64,000 nt of DNA from Streptomyces canus (GCF_030816965.1 NZ_JAUSYQ010000002.1:10034001-10098000), one strand, 5' to 3'. Shown: positions 51,931 through 61,193, numbered from the stretch's first letter. Notes: generated by a model not told the origin, from the letters alone. Numbers and translations: made by a program.

Positions 51931-54900
51931 TCAGGAGTTGAACGGTGTGGATCCGTCGGCTGCGGCGATGCGCCACAGGTGGTCGGCGGTGCCGTTGTCG
52001 TCCCACTGCACGGCCTGTGCCCCGGTTGCGGTGGACATGTTCTGAATGCCCAGAGCCATGTCGCTGTTCTTGTTGATGATCTTGCAGTAGCCACCGCCCG
52101 CGTCCACCACGGACCAGAGGTGGTCGGCGGTGAGCGTGTCACCCCACTGCAGTGCGGTGGCGCCGGCCGTCTTGGAGGCGTCCTTGATGCCGAGCACCTG
52201 CCCGCTGTTGGCGTTGAATATCTTGTAGTAGCCGTTCTCGGCGGGAACGATCTTCCACTGGTGGTTGGCTGTGGCGTCGGCCGTCTGCTGCTGGGCGGCG
52301 CCTCCTGCGGCGATCGAGGAGCCGGAGATGCCGAGCTCCAGGTTGCTGTTCTTGTTGACGATCTTCACGGCCGGTGTCTCCGGGTACCAGGACTCCAGCT
52401 CGGTGACGCCGACGAACTTGCCGGCCTGGGGGGTGAAGACGACCCGGAACTGGGAGGTCGTGATCGTCGGGAAGGTCACCTCGTTGGCGTTGTCGGCGAC
52501 CGGGGTGGCAGGGCTCTTGGCCTGGTTCGGGACGTTCACCCACGAGCCGTTGCTGAGGTACTGGACGGTGTAGCTCGCCGGGACGCGGATGTTCGCGCCG
52601 TCGTCGTAGGTGTAGAACTTCACCTCGTTGATCTTCCGGGGGGCGCCGAAGTCGACGCCGAGGTGGTCGGTGGCGTTCGGCGAGCCGGAGTTGGTCCACC
52701 GGTCGTCGGGGATCTTGTCGTAGCGGATCCAGCCGTCGGTGGCCCGCAGCGGGGCGTCGAAGGTGGTGGGCTTGCAGGTCTGCCCGCTGTGGCAGTGCGG
52801 ACCGTTGGAGACGGTGTTGGTGTAGGAGGCGAAGGCCTTCGGGTAGGGCTGGGTGATGGTCCGGCCGAGCCAGTCCTGCTCGGCGGTCAGCGGGTTGGCG
52901 GCCACGTTCATCAGCCGGGTGGCCGGTGCCGGGGTGACGGGGGCGGCCACGTTCACGGTGGTGTTGGCGAGCGTCGACGACTGCTGTATGCGCTGGCCGT
53001 CCTGGAAGATCTGCAGGCCGCTGCCCTTGCCGTAGTGCGTGCCGTCACGGTCCCAGCGGATTGAGTAGGTGTGCCCGTGGTAGGGCAGGGACTCCACCGC
53101 GAACCAGTCCCAGGTGGACGGGACCAGCGGCTTGAGCACCAGCGTGTTGTCCGCCTGCGGCTTGATGCCCAGCAGACCGGTGAGCACCAGGTCGTTGAAG
53201 CTGGAGTGGTTGTAGTTCTCGCTGAAGTTGAGGCCGTCGTAGATCCACTGGCCGGTGTCGCCGTCGGCGGCTTCGGCGATGTAGGGCTTGCCGTCCTTGT
53301 GCTGGAGGTCGGCGAACTGCGCCAGCATCGTCTGGTAGTCCGCCTTGGTGACGTAGCTCTGCGCCGGGTAGTCCTGGAGCAGGTTCGCCATGCCGGTCAG
53401 GACCTGGCTCGTCTGGTACGGCCAGCTCGGGCCGTTCCAGTGGCAGCAGTTGGCGTCGTCACGCTGCTGCGTGGCGGGGATCGCCTGGTAGTCGAAGTAC
53501 GGGTTCGCCGTGATCCGGTCGAGTTCGGCGAAGCTGGTGCCCTTGGCGAACTTCAGCGTGTTGGCGCCGGCCTTCAGGGGGACCTGCACGGTGACGGCCT
53601 GCGACTCCGAGAACTTCTGCCAGGCCCCGGTGGGCGCGTAGCTGACCGTGATCGGGTTGGCGGTGTCGTCGTTCACGATGAGCTTGTGCGTCGACGTGCC
53701 GCTGGTGCCGTTGGCGTAGTGCACGGTCACCGGGTACGTCCCGGCGCCGGGCGCGTCCACGGTGAAGGTGACGTAGCTGTCGTCGAAGTCGATCTGCCCG
53801 ACGTACTGCCCGTTGGAGGCGGTCGACGAGCTGAACAAGTTGGCGTGGTTGCGGGTGGCCTGCTCCGCCTCGAAGTCGTGCACCCGCTCCAGCGTCGTGG
53901 GTCCGAACGGCGCCTTGAACCGCTTGGAGTCGGTCACGTACTTCCACGCCGACGAGTACTGCGCGTCGGGCAGGTTGAACGCCCACGGGGCGTAGCCCAT
54001 CAGCTCCCGCCAGGTCGTCCTGGTCTGCTTCAGGGCGCCGTTGGTGGTGTCCGTGTTGTAGACCTGCATGAAGAAGTTGCGCTGCGGGTCCCACAGCGAG
54101 TTCTGCACGGCCGACTTGAGCTGCGCGGCCTTGGCGTCGTAATCGTTCGCGGTCGCCGTGTCGCCGTTCAGTGTGGCGATCTTGCTGATGGCCTGGGCGG
54201 CGCTGAACATGTACGCGTTGATCGTGGGCCGGTAGCCGCGGCCGCCGCCGAACCAGTCGCTGCTGTGCATCGACGTCTCGGTGTACTCCGTGGCGTCGGA
54301 CAGCGGGGTCTGGTGGTACAGGTCGCTGGTGGACTGCGTGCCGTTCACCGTGATGTCGCTGGTGAGGTTCGAGTCCCACCGCTTGTACAGCGCGATGAGG
54401 TGGGGGAGCGCGGACTTGATCTGAGCGGCGTCACCGGTGACGAGATAACGCTGGTACGCGGCGCTCGTGATCCATTCACTGAAGTTGCGGGCGCCCGAGT
54501 TGCCCGCCCCGCGCAGCCAGAAGTCCAGGTAGTCACCGGCGTAGTCCCGGTTGCGCAACCAGCGCCCGTCCAGCAGGTGGTAACCGGCCGCGTCCGGGAG
54601 CGCGGTGTACGGGTTCCCGGCGTAGCCGATCGGCACGTCGTACTCGGTCGACACATAACCCGTACCCGGCACGGTGTAGCGGAGCGCACGCTTGTAGGTG
54701 CTCCACCGGTAGTAGTAGACATCGTCGATGTCGTTGTCGGGGGTGTCGAGGAAAGGGATGTTGTCCTTGTACCACTGCGGCTCGTCGAGCTGGTTGGCGG
54801 CGAGGATCGCGTCCTTGTCGAGCGCGACCGCGTTGGGGTCGTCGGCCGCCTGGGCGGGGGTCGCCCCGGGTCCCCCGGTCAACAGGGCCATGGACAGCGT

Positions 54901-54954
54901 CGAGCCGCACAGGGCGGCCACCAGGCGGGTGCTGGGTCTGGGTCGATGACGCAT
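51931..54954 (-). CDS. Large secreted modular glycoside hydrolase (alpha/alpha-barrel, CBM, F5/8C-like, ricin-type)
   Basis: A 1,007-residue protein with a signal peptide (cleavage near AQA-ADDPNA). The first 600 residues are an (alpha/alpha)6 GH63/MGH1-like catalytic part (WRELMGYAPWAFNLPDAQYS, CCHWNGPSWPYQTSQVLTGM, EAADGDTGQWIYDGLNFSEN). It is interrupted at about 365-490 by a CBM6/35-like beta-sandwich (FEAEQATRNHANLFSSSTA, ELDRITANPYFD). A discoidin-like domain (about 700-870) follows. A C-terminal ricin-type lectin domain has repeats of IVNKNSNLELGI and LGIKDASKTAGATALQWG. The nearest glycosidases act on plant or fungal glycans. ATG at 54952-54954 has AGGAC. No transporter is adjacent. 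54955-55443 holds no gene. Confidence 0.85.
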   Translation of the reverse strand: MRHRPRPSTRLVAALCGSTLSMALLTGGPGATPAQAADDPNAVALDKDAILAANQLDEPQWYKDNIPFLDTPDNDIDDVYYYRWSTYKRALRYTVPGTGYVSTEYDVPIGYAGNPYTALPDAAGYHLLDGRWLRNRDYAGDYLDFWLRGAGNSGARNFSEWITSAAYQRYLVTGDAAQIKSALPHLIALYKRWDSNLTSDITVNGTQSTSDLYHQTPLSDATEYTETSMHSSDWFGGGRGYRPTINAYMFSAAQAISKIATLNGDTATANDYDAKAAQLKSAVQNSLWDPQRNFFMQVYNTDTTNGALKQTRTTWRELMGYAPWAFNLPDAQYSSAWKYVTDSKRFKAPFGPTTLERVHDFEAEQATRNHANLFSSSTASNGQYVGQIDFDDSYVTFTVDAPGAGTYPVTVHYANGTSGTSTHKLIVNDDTANPITVSYAPTGAWQKFSESQAVTVQVPLKAGANTLKFAKGTSFAELDRITANPYFDYQAIPATQQRDDANCCHWNGPSWPYQTSQVLTGMANLLQDYPAQSYVTKADYQTMLAQFADLQHKDGKPYIAEAADGDTGQWIYDGLNFSENYNHSSFNDLVLTGLLGIKPQADNTLVLKPLVPSTWDWFAVESLPYHGHTYSIRWDRDGTHYGKGSGLQIFQDGQRIQQSSTLANTTVNVAAPVTPAPATRLMNVAANPLTAEQDWLGRTITQPYPKAFASYTNTVSNGPHCHSGQTCKPTTFDAPLRATDGWIRYDKIPDDRWTNSGSPNATDHLGVDFGAPRKINEVKFYTYDDGANIRVPASYTVQYLSNGSWVNVPNQAKSPATPVADNANEVTFPTITTSQFRVVFTPQAGKFVGVTELESWYPETPAVKIVNKNSNLELGISGSSIAAGGAAQQQTADATANHQWKIVPAENGYYKIFNANSGQVLGIKDASKTAGATALQWGDTLTADHLWSVVDAGGGYCKIINKNSDMALGIQNMSTATGAQAVQWDDNGTADHLWRIAAADGSTPFNS

Positions 54955-55443
54955 AGAGGTGTCCTCCATTGGGCACTCATGCGAGATATTCGCCGTTCGA
55001 GATGTCGAACGTCGTTCGAAATTCTGCGAGACGGTAATGACGGACGGGAGAGCAAGTCAATAGATCTGGCAAAGCGAGCTGACAGCTCGGCCAACTCGGC
55101 GCGGGCGCGTCGGTACTGGCCGGGGTCGTACGGGTCGCCTCCTCCAACGGTCCCGCGAGGGAAGGCGAGCTCGGCGGAGCCTCCCTTGGTGCCCTTGCCG
55201 GTAGCGGTCCGCTCGGCGGGCTGCGGTGGTATGTGGCTGACCTGGGTCCGTTCAACGGTCCCTCGCGACGGCCGTCGTCCTGCCGTACCGGCCGGACGGG
55301 GCCGTGGTGGGGGAGCTCCCTCTCGGGGGCAGCTGATTTGGGGTGTGCGATGACCGTTGACCAGCCCGGGGGTGTTGTGATGGGCGGTGCTCGGTCGGGA
55401 TATTCGATGGTCGCCGCTTGTTAATGGTGGTCATACTGCCGCG

Positions 55444-55974
55444 ATGGATTTAGTGACGCTTGAGACCGACCGTCTGGTGCTGCGGGCCTTCACACCTGCC
55501 GAGGTGGATGCGGTGTACGAAGCCTGCCAGGACGAGGACATCCAGTTCTACACCCCGGTGCCGGTGCCGTACCGGCGTGAGGACGCGGAGAAGCTCGTCT
55601 GCGAGAAGCTGCCCGCTCAGTGGGCCGAGGACAGGGACTACACCCTCGGCGCGTTCCGCAAGGACACCGGCGCCCTGGTCGGCTCGTACTGCCTGACTCT
55701 CGTCAGCCGCGGCGTCTGGGAGCTCGGTTACTGGGCGGTCAAGGAACAGCGCGGATGCGGGTACTCGGTGGAGGCCGCTCGGGCCCTGTGTGACTGGGGC
55801 TGGGACACCCTCGACGTCCACCGCATCGAGTGGTGGGCCATGGCCGGGAACACCGGCTCGCGTGCCGTCGCCGAGAAACTCGGCTTCACCGTCGAAGGGA
55901 CACTGCGCAATCGCGGCATCGCCAACGACGGCAAGCCGCACGACTGGTGGGTGGGCGGACTGCTGAGGCCCTGA
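55444..55974 (+). CDS. GNAT-family N-acetyltransferase (RimJ/RimL-like)
   Basis: A 176-residue RimJ/RimL-type acetyltransferase: LETDRLVLRAFTPAEVDAVY opens the fold, YWAVKEQRGCGYSVEAARAL holds the acetyl-CoA-binding Q/RxxGxG-like loop, and GNTGSRAVAEKLGFTVEGTL is the family C-terminal motif. It may acetylate a protein N-terminus or a small amine. ATG 55444. It is preceded by an AT-richer promoter-like stretch and followed by another small gene without a clear operon link. Confidence 0.85.
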   Translation: MDLVTLETDRLVLRAFTPAEVDAVYEACQDEDIQFYTPVPVPYRREDAEKLVCEKLPAQWAEDRDYTLGAFRKDTGALVGSYCLTLVSRGVWELGYWAVKEQRGCGYSVEAARALCDWGWDTLDVHRIEWWAMAGNTGSRAVAEKLGFTVEGTLRNRGIANDGKPHDWWVGGLLRP

Positions 55975-56221
55975 TGCTCAGGCCGGTGCTTGGCCGGCCG
56001 CGTTTGCTCTTCTGCGGGGACGTTCCCAGCTCGGACTGTCCACGGACAATGGACATCCGGGTGAGCCGACATTTCAAGTCCTTGCTGACGGACAGTTGAT
56101 CCCCCTGTCCGGTATGACTATTCGTCCTCTGTTCGGCTGTATCCGTGCATGATTCGGGACAGCCGGGCCTTGGCGCCCGGGGCAATCTGTGATGTCAGTG
56201 GTGGCTGCGATGCTGGGCGGC

Positions 56222-56620
56222 ATGACCTCTTGGAACCTGCTTGATCTCGACAAGGCTTTGCGTGCCGGCTGGTCTGCCGACACCTGCTCGCCCGACGACC
56301 AGGCCGACTGGCAGCAGGGCAACCCGGCCTGGGGGCACTGCGACATCACGGCTTTGATCGGCGACGACGTCTTCGGCGGTGATCTCGTGGTCGGCGAGGT
56401 GCATCTTGACGGGACCCAGCACGGTTTCCACTGGTGGAACCGGCTGCCGAGCGGTGTGGAACTCGACCTGACCCGCGAGCAGTTCCAGCGTGGGCAGACG
56501 GTCACGGCTGCTCGTGTCGTCGCGCGGCCGCCGGGCCCGTTGCCTCGCCGCTGGGAGGAGTACCTCCTGCTGCGTGAGCGGGTGATCAAGCACCTGGGTC
56601 CGCTTCCGGAGCCCGTCTGA
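56222..56620 (+). CDS. YunG-like protein
   Basis: A 132-residue protein: WNLLDLDKALRAGWSADTC, then DWQQGNPAWGHCDITALIG and GVELDLTREQFQ. This order matches the YunG family, small proteins with a papain-like or transglutaminase-like look and a Cys-His pair (TCSP... and GHC...), function unknown. ATG 56222 is chosen because the family N-terminus begins there; earlier ATGs at 56189 and 56192 add unlikely residues. It stands between a GNAT gene and IS debris. Confidence 0.65.
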   Translation: MTSWNLLDLDKALRAGWSADTCSPDDQADWQQGNPAWGHCDITALIGDDVFGGDLVVGEVHLDGTQHGFHWWNRLPSGVELDLTREQFQRGQTVTAARVVARPPGPLPRRWEEYLLLRERVIKHLGPLPEPV

Positions 56621-56631
56621 GGAGACAGAGG

Positions 56632-56768
56632 TCACCGGGCCGGGGCGAGGGGGACGACGCCCTGACCGCTGGTGACCTGGGTCAGCCGCAGCGAGGACCC
56701 TTCGGTTAGGACGATGTGGGCATGGTGCAGGAGCCGGTCGACGGCGGCGATGGCCAATGTCTTGGGCA
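56632..56768 (-). pseudogene. IstB-like (IS21) ATPase C-terminal relic
   Basis: PKTLAIAAVDRLLHHAHIVL then TEGSSLRLTQVTSGQGVVPL is the usual C-terminus of IstB-type transposition helper ATPases (..LAVAAVDRLLHHAHVVLTEG..). Only the last 45 residues remain. A fragment of an IS21-family element. Confidence 0.6.
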
Positions 56769-56929
56769 TGATCGCGTCCGCTCCAGCGCTACACCGGCTC
56801 TCGCGAGGACTACGCCGCGACCCACCAGGCGATCGCTTCATTGGTTTCGGACCGTTCGGCTCGCCGACCGACCCGCCGCAAGCCGCGCACCGGGGTCGCG
56901 CCCGTCCGGCAGGCCGCCTACTGATTCCT

Positions 56930-57262
56930 CATGCTGTCTGTCGAGCCGCGTGAGTGGTGGAGGCACGGCCTCGTAGGTCCGTCCGTCGCGTAGGAGTGCC
57001 CAGAGGACGTTGACCCGGCGGCGGGCCAAGGCCAGGACGGCCTGGATGTGGCGCTTGCCCTCGGAGCGTTTGCGGTCGTAGAAGCGGCGGGAGTCCTCGC
57101 AGTGACGGATGCTGAACAACGCGGAGATGTAGAAGACTCGTTGGAGTCGGCGGTTGTAGCGTCGTGGGCGGCGGAGGTTGCCGCTGGTCTTGCCGGAGTC
57201 GCGGGGAACGGGAGCAACGCCGCCGAAGCCGGCGAGGCGGTCAGGAGTGCCGAAGTGGCTCA
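56930..57262 (-). pseudogene. IS110-family transposase C-terminal relic
   Basis: [40 protein letters not shown] and [20 protein letters not shown] give the C-terminal half of an IS110/IS116/IS902 transposase (with [10 protein letters not shown]...RRPRR). The N-terminal DEDD catalytic half is gone. It abuts a different IS relic on the opposite strand at about 57290, one element having truncated the other. Confidence 0.7.
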
Positions 57263-57293
57263 TGTCGCCGCCGGTCGCGGCCAAGGGGTAACC

Positions 57294-57527
57294 ATGCTCA
57301 TCGTCACCCGCGAGGGTGACCGCCGGTGCAAACTCCCGCCGTACCGGCGTGCGCTGGTCGCCCTGGTGTACCTGCGAAGGCACGACACCCTCGCGCAGAT
57401 CGCGGCGGCCTTCGGTATCTCGGTGGGCACCGCCCACGCCTACACCACCGCGGTGATCCACCTTGGCAAAAGGACTCGCTGGTTCTGGGTCTCCGAGTCT
57501 GATGGAAGCAAGCGCCTCATTATTTAG
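57294..57527 (+). pseudogene. IS5-type (helix-turn-helix DDE) transposase N-terminal relic
   Basis: [20 protein letters not shown] then [19 protein letters not shown] is the N-terminal helix-turn-helix of a Streptomyces DDE-superfamily (IS5/ISH1-like) transposase. It ends after about 75 residues at a stop, long before the catalytic domain. The end of the relic is close to the marR promoter. Confidence 0.6.
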
Positions 57528-57535
57528 TTTCAAAT

Positions 57536-57554
57536 GAGACCGTATCGAGTGAAG
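57536..57554. promoter_or_regulatory. MarR operator/promoter of marR (leaderless)
   Basis: GAGACCGTATCGAGTGAAG at 57536-57554 matches 59032-59050 (reversed) in the azoR-nitroreductase gap at 16 of 19 positions. It directly precedes the -10-like TAGACT (57555-57560), 6 nt before the ATG at 57567, implying a leaderless transcript and direct repression. Confidence 0.65.
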
Positions 57555-57566
57555 TAGACTGATGTC

Positions 57567-58052
57567 ATGGCCGACGACGTTCTCCACCACTCCACCGCCG
57601 CGCGTGCGACCGACCGTCCCGGGGATCCCTCTCCTTTCGCTCTCGGGCTGCTGCTGCGCCGGGCGCACTGGCGTGTAGGCGCGGTGATGGGGGAGGCGCT
57701 TCGGCCGCTCGGCATCGAGCTGCGGCATTTCGCTGTGCTGATCGAGCTGGTCAACCACGGGCCCACCGTGCAGCGGGATCTGGCGGCGGCGACAGGCACG
57801 GACAAAGCCGGGATCATGCGGATCGTGGACGACCTGGAGCGCAAGGGTCTGGCCGTACGCAAGGCGGTTCCCGGGGACCGGCGGGTCCGGGCGGTGGAGA
57901 TTACACCTGGGGGACTGGAGCTGTTCGATTCCGCGCACGTGGCGGCAGAGCCGCTGGCTGAGCGTCTGGTTGCCGAACTGGGGCGCGGCGAGCCCGAGCA
58001 GCTGACGGATCTCCTGACCCGGCTTGCCCATCCCGCAGACGACGAGGCGTAG
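57567..58052 (+). CDS. MarR-family regulator of the azoreductase/nitroreductase module
   Basis: A 161-residue MarR protein: LGIELRHFAVLIELVNHGPT, RDLAAATGTDKAGIMRIVDD for the recognition helix, PGDRRVRAVEITPGGLELF for the wing. No ribosome site precedes ATG 57567, consistent with leaderless mRNA. The same operator occurs at its own promoter and between azoR and the nitroreductase, so it likely represses all three until a quinone, nitro- or azo-compound binds. It is about 260 bp from the azoR end, oriented toward it. Confidence 0.88.
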   Translation: MADDVLHHSTAARATDRPGDPSPFALGLLLRRAHWRVGAVMGEALRPLGIELRHFAVLIELVNHGPTVQRDLAAATGTDKAGIMRIVDDLERKGLAVRKAVPGDRRVRAVEITPGGLELFDSAHVAAEPLAERLVAELGRGEPEQLTDLLTRLAHPADDEA

Positions 58053-58261
58053 GCGCGTCCGCGTCGGCCCTCTTGGGCACATGTGGCTTCCGTAGCGCAA
58101 TCCTGCCTTGAGGGCTGCGGATGCCGCGCGCCGTGCACCTGGCCGGGATGATGATCTGCACCCATGCGAGCGCCACCGGACGGCCGACCACTCGGCCGTC
58201 CACATTGCAGCGCTGCCCCCCGGGGGGCAGGGCGCCAGTGGCACGAGCGTGGGCCCCGAGT

Positions 58262-58300
58262 ACGCCGTGCGACGTCCTGGGGTGAGGCGTCGCACGGCGT
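58262..58300 (-). terminator. Hairpin after azoR
   Basis: ACGCCGTGCGACG (58262-58274) pairs perfectly with CGTCGCACGGCGT (58288-58300) around a 13-nt loop, 17 nt after the azoR stop on the minus strand. No U tract. It may terminate azoR and, from the other side, marR. Confidence 0.6.
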
Positions 58301-58316
58301 CCGGCGGCCCGCACAG

Positions 58317-58967
58317 TTACGCGGCGAGACGCTCCGCGAGTCCCTTGGCCTTGGAGGTCGCCTCTTCGAAGGCGTGCCGGCGGGACGCCTCGTAGCGAGG
58401 GATCAGCTCGGACATGGCCGGGTTGCGAGGAGCCATGGTGAGTTCCGGAACGATGAACTCGAGGTCCAGGCCGAGGGTGCCCTTGAGGACGGCCTCCAGG
58501 TAGTTCTGTACGAAGTCGTAGCCCTCGCGCGGGGTGCCCGGCGCATAGGAGCCGCCGCGGCTGGCGACGACGAGGACCGGGGTGCCCTGGGCGGAGGGGG
58601 CCTCCCCGGCGGTGCGGCCGAGCAGGAGCACGCTGTCCAGCCACGCCTTGAGGGTCGACGGAATCGAGAAGTTGTACATGGGGGCGCCGATCAGGACGGC
58701 GTCCGCCTGCTCCAGCTCCTCGATGAGCTTCACGCGTGCGGCGAACGCGGCGGACTGCTCCGGATTGTGCTCGGACGGCGAGGTGTAACCGGCGGACCAG
58801 GCGTCGGCGGTGATGTGCGGGACGGGGTCGGCAGCGAGGTCGCGGTAGATCACCGTGCCTTCCGGGTGCTGCTCCTCCCATGCCCTGCGGAAGGCGGCCG
58901 TGACCGAACGGGACGAGGACGCCTCGCCAGAGAACACGGACGAGTCGATGTGCAGCAGCGTGGCCAT
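58317..58967 (-). CDS. azoR: FMN-dependent NADH-azoreductase
   Basis: A 216-residue flavodoxin-like reductase: MATLLHIDSSVFSGEASSSR at the FMN-binding loop, APMYNFSIPSTLKAWLDSVL is the AzoR signature, and VLVVASRGGSYAPGTP follows. It reduces azo dyes and quinones by NADH with FMN. ATG at 58965-58967, GGAG-like upstream. It is divergent from the nitroreductase with a MarR-type operator between them, so it probably belongs to a quinone/nitro-stress regulon. Confidence 0.9.
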   Translation of the reverse strand: MATLLHIDSSVFSGEASSSRSVTAAFRRAWEEQHPEGTVIYRDLAADPVPHITADAWSAGYTSPSEHNPEQSAAFAARVKLIEELEQADAVLIGAPMYNFSIPSTLKAWLDSVLLLGRTAGEAPSAQGTPVLVVASRGGSYAPGTPREGYDFVQNYLEAVLKGTLGLDLEFIVPELTMAPRNPAMSELIPRYEASRRHAFEEATSKAKGLAERLAA

Positions 58968-59031
58968 GGATTTTCTCCAAGATGCAGTGCCCGAGACCGG
59001 GGGCCAGGGGCTGTGGATTCCGTCTTGATTG

Positions 59032-59050
59032 TTTCACACGATACGATCTC
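59032..59050. promoter_or_regulatory. Second MarR operator, between azoR and nitroreductase
   Basis: On the minus strand GAGATCGTATCGTGTGAAA (positions 59050-59032), near-identical to the marR site. It lies 65 nt upstream of azoR and 59 nt upstream of the nitroreductase; a possible -10 TACCGT for the nitroreductase is at 59057-59062. Confidence 0.65.
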
Positions 59051-59108
59051 GACTGCTACCGTCGTGGCTGTGACGAAGGCCCTGTGGAGTGGAATGGAGC
59101 GGGCGGGC

Positions 59109-59774
59109 ATGGACACCTATGAGGCGGTCACGAGCCGACGGGCGGTGCGCGCATTCACAGAGCGCCCTGTTCCGAGGGAGACACTGGAGCGCGTTCTGTC
59201 CACCGCGGCCTGGGCGCCGTCCGGATCGAACATCCAGCCGTGGCGTCCCTTTGTGGTGACCGGCGCGCCACTGGCCGAGATCAAGAAGCGTGCCGGCGAG
59301 CGCCTGGCCTCGGGTGACCCCTGGGACGAGCCGGAGTATGAGATGTACCCGGCCACGCTGAAGGCGCCCTACCGCGAGCGGCGATCCGCCTTCGGTGAGC
59401 AGCGCTACGGCGCTCTCGGCATACCGCGTGAGGACCTGGAGGCGCGTCAGAGAGCCGCTGCCGCAAATTGGGATTGTTTCGGCGCGCCCGCTGCCCTGTT
59501 CTGCTACATCGACCGTGACATGGGCCCAGCCCAGTGGGCTGACGTCGGCATGTATTTACAGACCGTCATGCTGCTGCTGCGCGCCGAAGGTCTGCACAGT
59601 TGTCCGCAGATGGCCTGGGCGAAGTTTCACAGGACCGTCGCGAAGGTTCTGTCACCCCCGGACGAGCTCGTCCTGTTCTGCGGCATGTCGATCGGGTTCG
59701 AGGACGTCAACGCGGCTGACGCCCGTACAGGCCGTGCGCCGCTTGACGAGACGGTCGCCTTCGTCGAGGGGTAG
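59109..59774 (+). CDS. Nitroreductase family protein
   Basis: A 221-residue nitroreductase: SRRAVRAFTERPVPRETLER with the FMN-binding SRRSVR-like loop, AAWAPSGSNIQPWRPFVVTG and GAPAALFCYIDRDMGPAQWA typical of the family, and KVLSPPDELVLFCGMSIGFE near the end. It reduces nitro or quinone compounds with NAD(P)H and FMN. ATG at 59109 is chosen at the conserved MDTYEAV start with GGAGCGGG upstream. It is divergent from azoR with the shared MarR operator. Confidence 0.88.
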   Translation: MDTYEAVTSRRAVRAFTERPVPRETLERVLSTAAWAPSGSNIQPWRPFVVTGAPLAEIKKRAGERLASGDPWDEPEYEMYPATLKAPYRERRSAFGEQRYGALGIPREDLEARQRAAAANWDCFGAPAALFCYIDRDMGPAQWADVGMYLQTVMLLLRAEGLHSCPQMAWAKFHRTVAKVLSPPDELVLFCGMSIGFEDVNAADARTGRAPLDETVAFVEG

Positions 59775-60065
59775 ATCCGCGACTGCGTGACGATCAACCT
59801 GCTTCCGGCACGGGAGCCTCGTACGTTGCGCACACCGCCGGCATCACCCGATCAGTGGCCACTGTGAAACAGCTCACTGATCAACCAGCAGCCGACCCGC
59901 CAGGCCAGCACGCCCAAACCTCAATCGTGGACCAAGTCGTTAGTTAACGGGTAGGTCAACAGACTGCCCGACGCGCCGGATGGCGTCCCGCCGAGTGGTG
60001 TAGCCACTCGGCGGGGAGATGACCCGTGATCGCCCGGGTCGGTGGTCGTGGCGGTTGGATGTGAG

Positions 60066-61193
60066 GTGACGTCCGATCCGACCGCTGGAGGCGCGGTGGC
60101 CGAGCCTGTCCGTGTGCGCAGACTGACCGACCAGGAGGGGCAGAAGCTGCAGCAGATCGTGCGCCGGGGCAGCACCAGTACGGTGCGCTTTCGGCGCGCG
60201 ATGATGCTGCTGGCCTCGGCCAGTGGGAACCGCGTGCCGGTGATTGGCCAGCTGGTCCAGGCCGACGAGAACACCGTCCGCGATGTGATCCACCCCTTCA
60301 ACCAGATCGGCCTGGCCTGCCTGGACCCTCGATGGGCGGGAGGCCGTCCCCGCCAACTCAGCCTTGACGACGAGGACTTCGTCATCCAGACGGCAACCAC
60401 CCGCCCGACCGAACTCGGCCAGCCCTTCACCCGCTGGTCACTGCGCAAACTCGTCGCCTACCTGCGCAAAATCCACGGCCGGGCGATCCGCATTGGCCGC
60501 GAGGCGTTACGCGGCCTGCTCGCCCGCCGCGGTGTCACCTTTCAGCGCACCAAGACATGGAAGGAATCCCCGGACCCCGAGCGCGAGGCGAAACTGGACC
60601 GGATCGAGGAGGTCCTGGACCGCTTCCCGGACCGGGTCTTCGCCTTCGACGAGTTCGGCCCCCTCGGGATCCGACCCACCGGCGGCAGATGCTGGGCCGC
60701 GTAGACCAGGCCCGACCGGGTGCCGGCCACCTACCACCGCACCCACGGAGTGCGGTACTTCCACGGCTGCTACTCGGTCGGCGACGACACCCTGTGGGGC
60801 GTCAACCACCGCAGGAAGGGCGCCGTGAACACGCTGGCCGCGCTGAAGTCGATCCGCGCCGCCCGGCCCGACGGCGCCCCGATCTACGTGATCCTGGACA
60901 ATCTGTCCGCCCACAAGGGCGCCGACATCCGCCACTGGGCGAAGAAGAACAAGGTTGAGTTGTGCTTCACCCCGACCTACGCCTCCTGGGCCAACCCGAT
61001 CGAAGCCCACTTCGGACCACTGCGGCAGTTCACCATCGCCAACTCGCACCACCCCAACCACACCGTGCAGACACGGGCATTGCACGCCTACCTGCGGTGG
61101 CGAAACGCCAACGCCCGCCACCGCGACGTCCTGGCCGCAGAACGCAAGGAACGCGCCCGCGTCCGCAGCCTGACACCGCCCAAAGGCCAGTGA
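60066..61193 (+). pseudogene. IS630-family transposase with an internal stop
   Basis: Reads from about 60066 (VAEPVRVRRLTDQEGQKLQQ) through an N-terminal helix-turn-helix, FAFDEFGPLGIRPTGGRCWA with the first aspartate, then a TAG stop at 60702-60704 (probably a mutated CAG). It continues in the same frame: RVPATYHRTHGVRYFHG, YVILDNLSAHKG (second D) and SWANPIEAHFG (E). The mutated codon would read Gln in relatives. So the element is inactive unless the stop is read through. Flanking ends were not located with certainty. The open part ends 1 bp from the next gene. Confidence 0.82.

Noticed and set aside
53071..55353. Long open frame (760 codons) on the plus strand opposite the secreted glycosidase
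   Set aside because: It is antisense to the convincing 1,007-residue gene with signal peptide and domains; long antisense frames are expected in high-GC DNA. Its product is Val/Arg/Gly-rich with no recognisable domain.
60690..60720. Stop-codon readthrough or recoding in the IS630 gene
   Set aside because: No recoding signal is visible; a simple CAG to TAG change explains it better.
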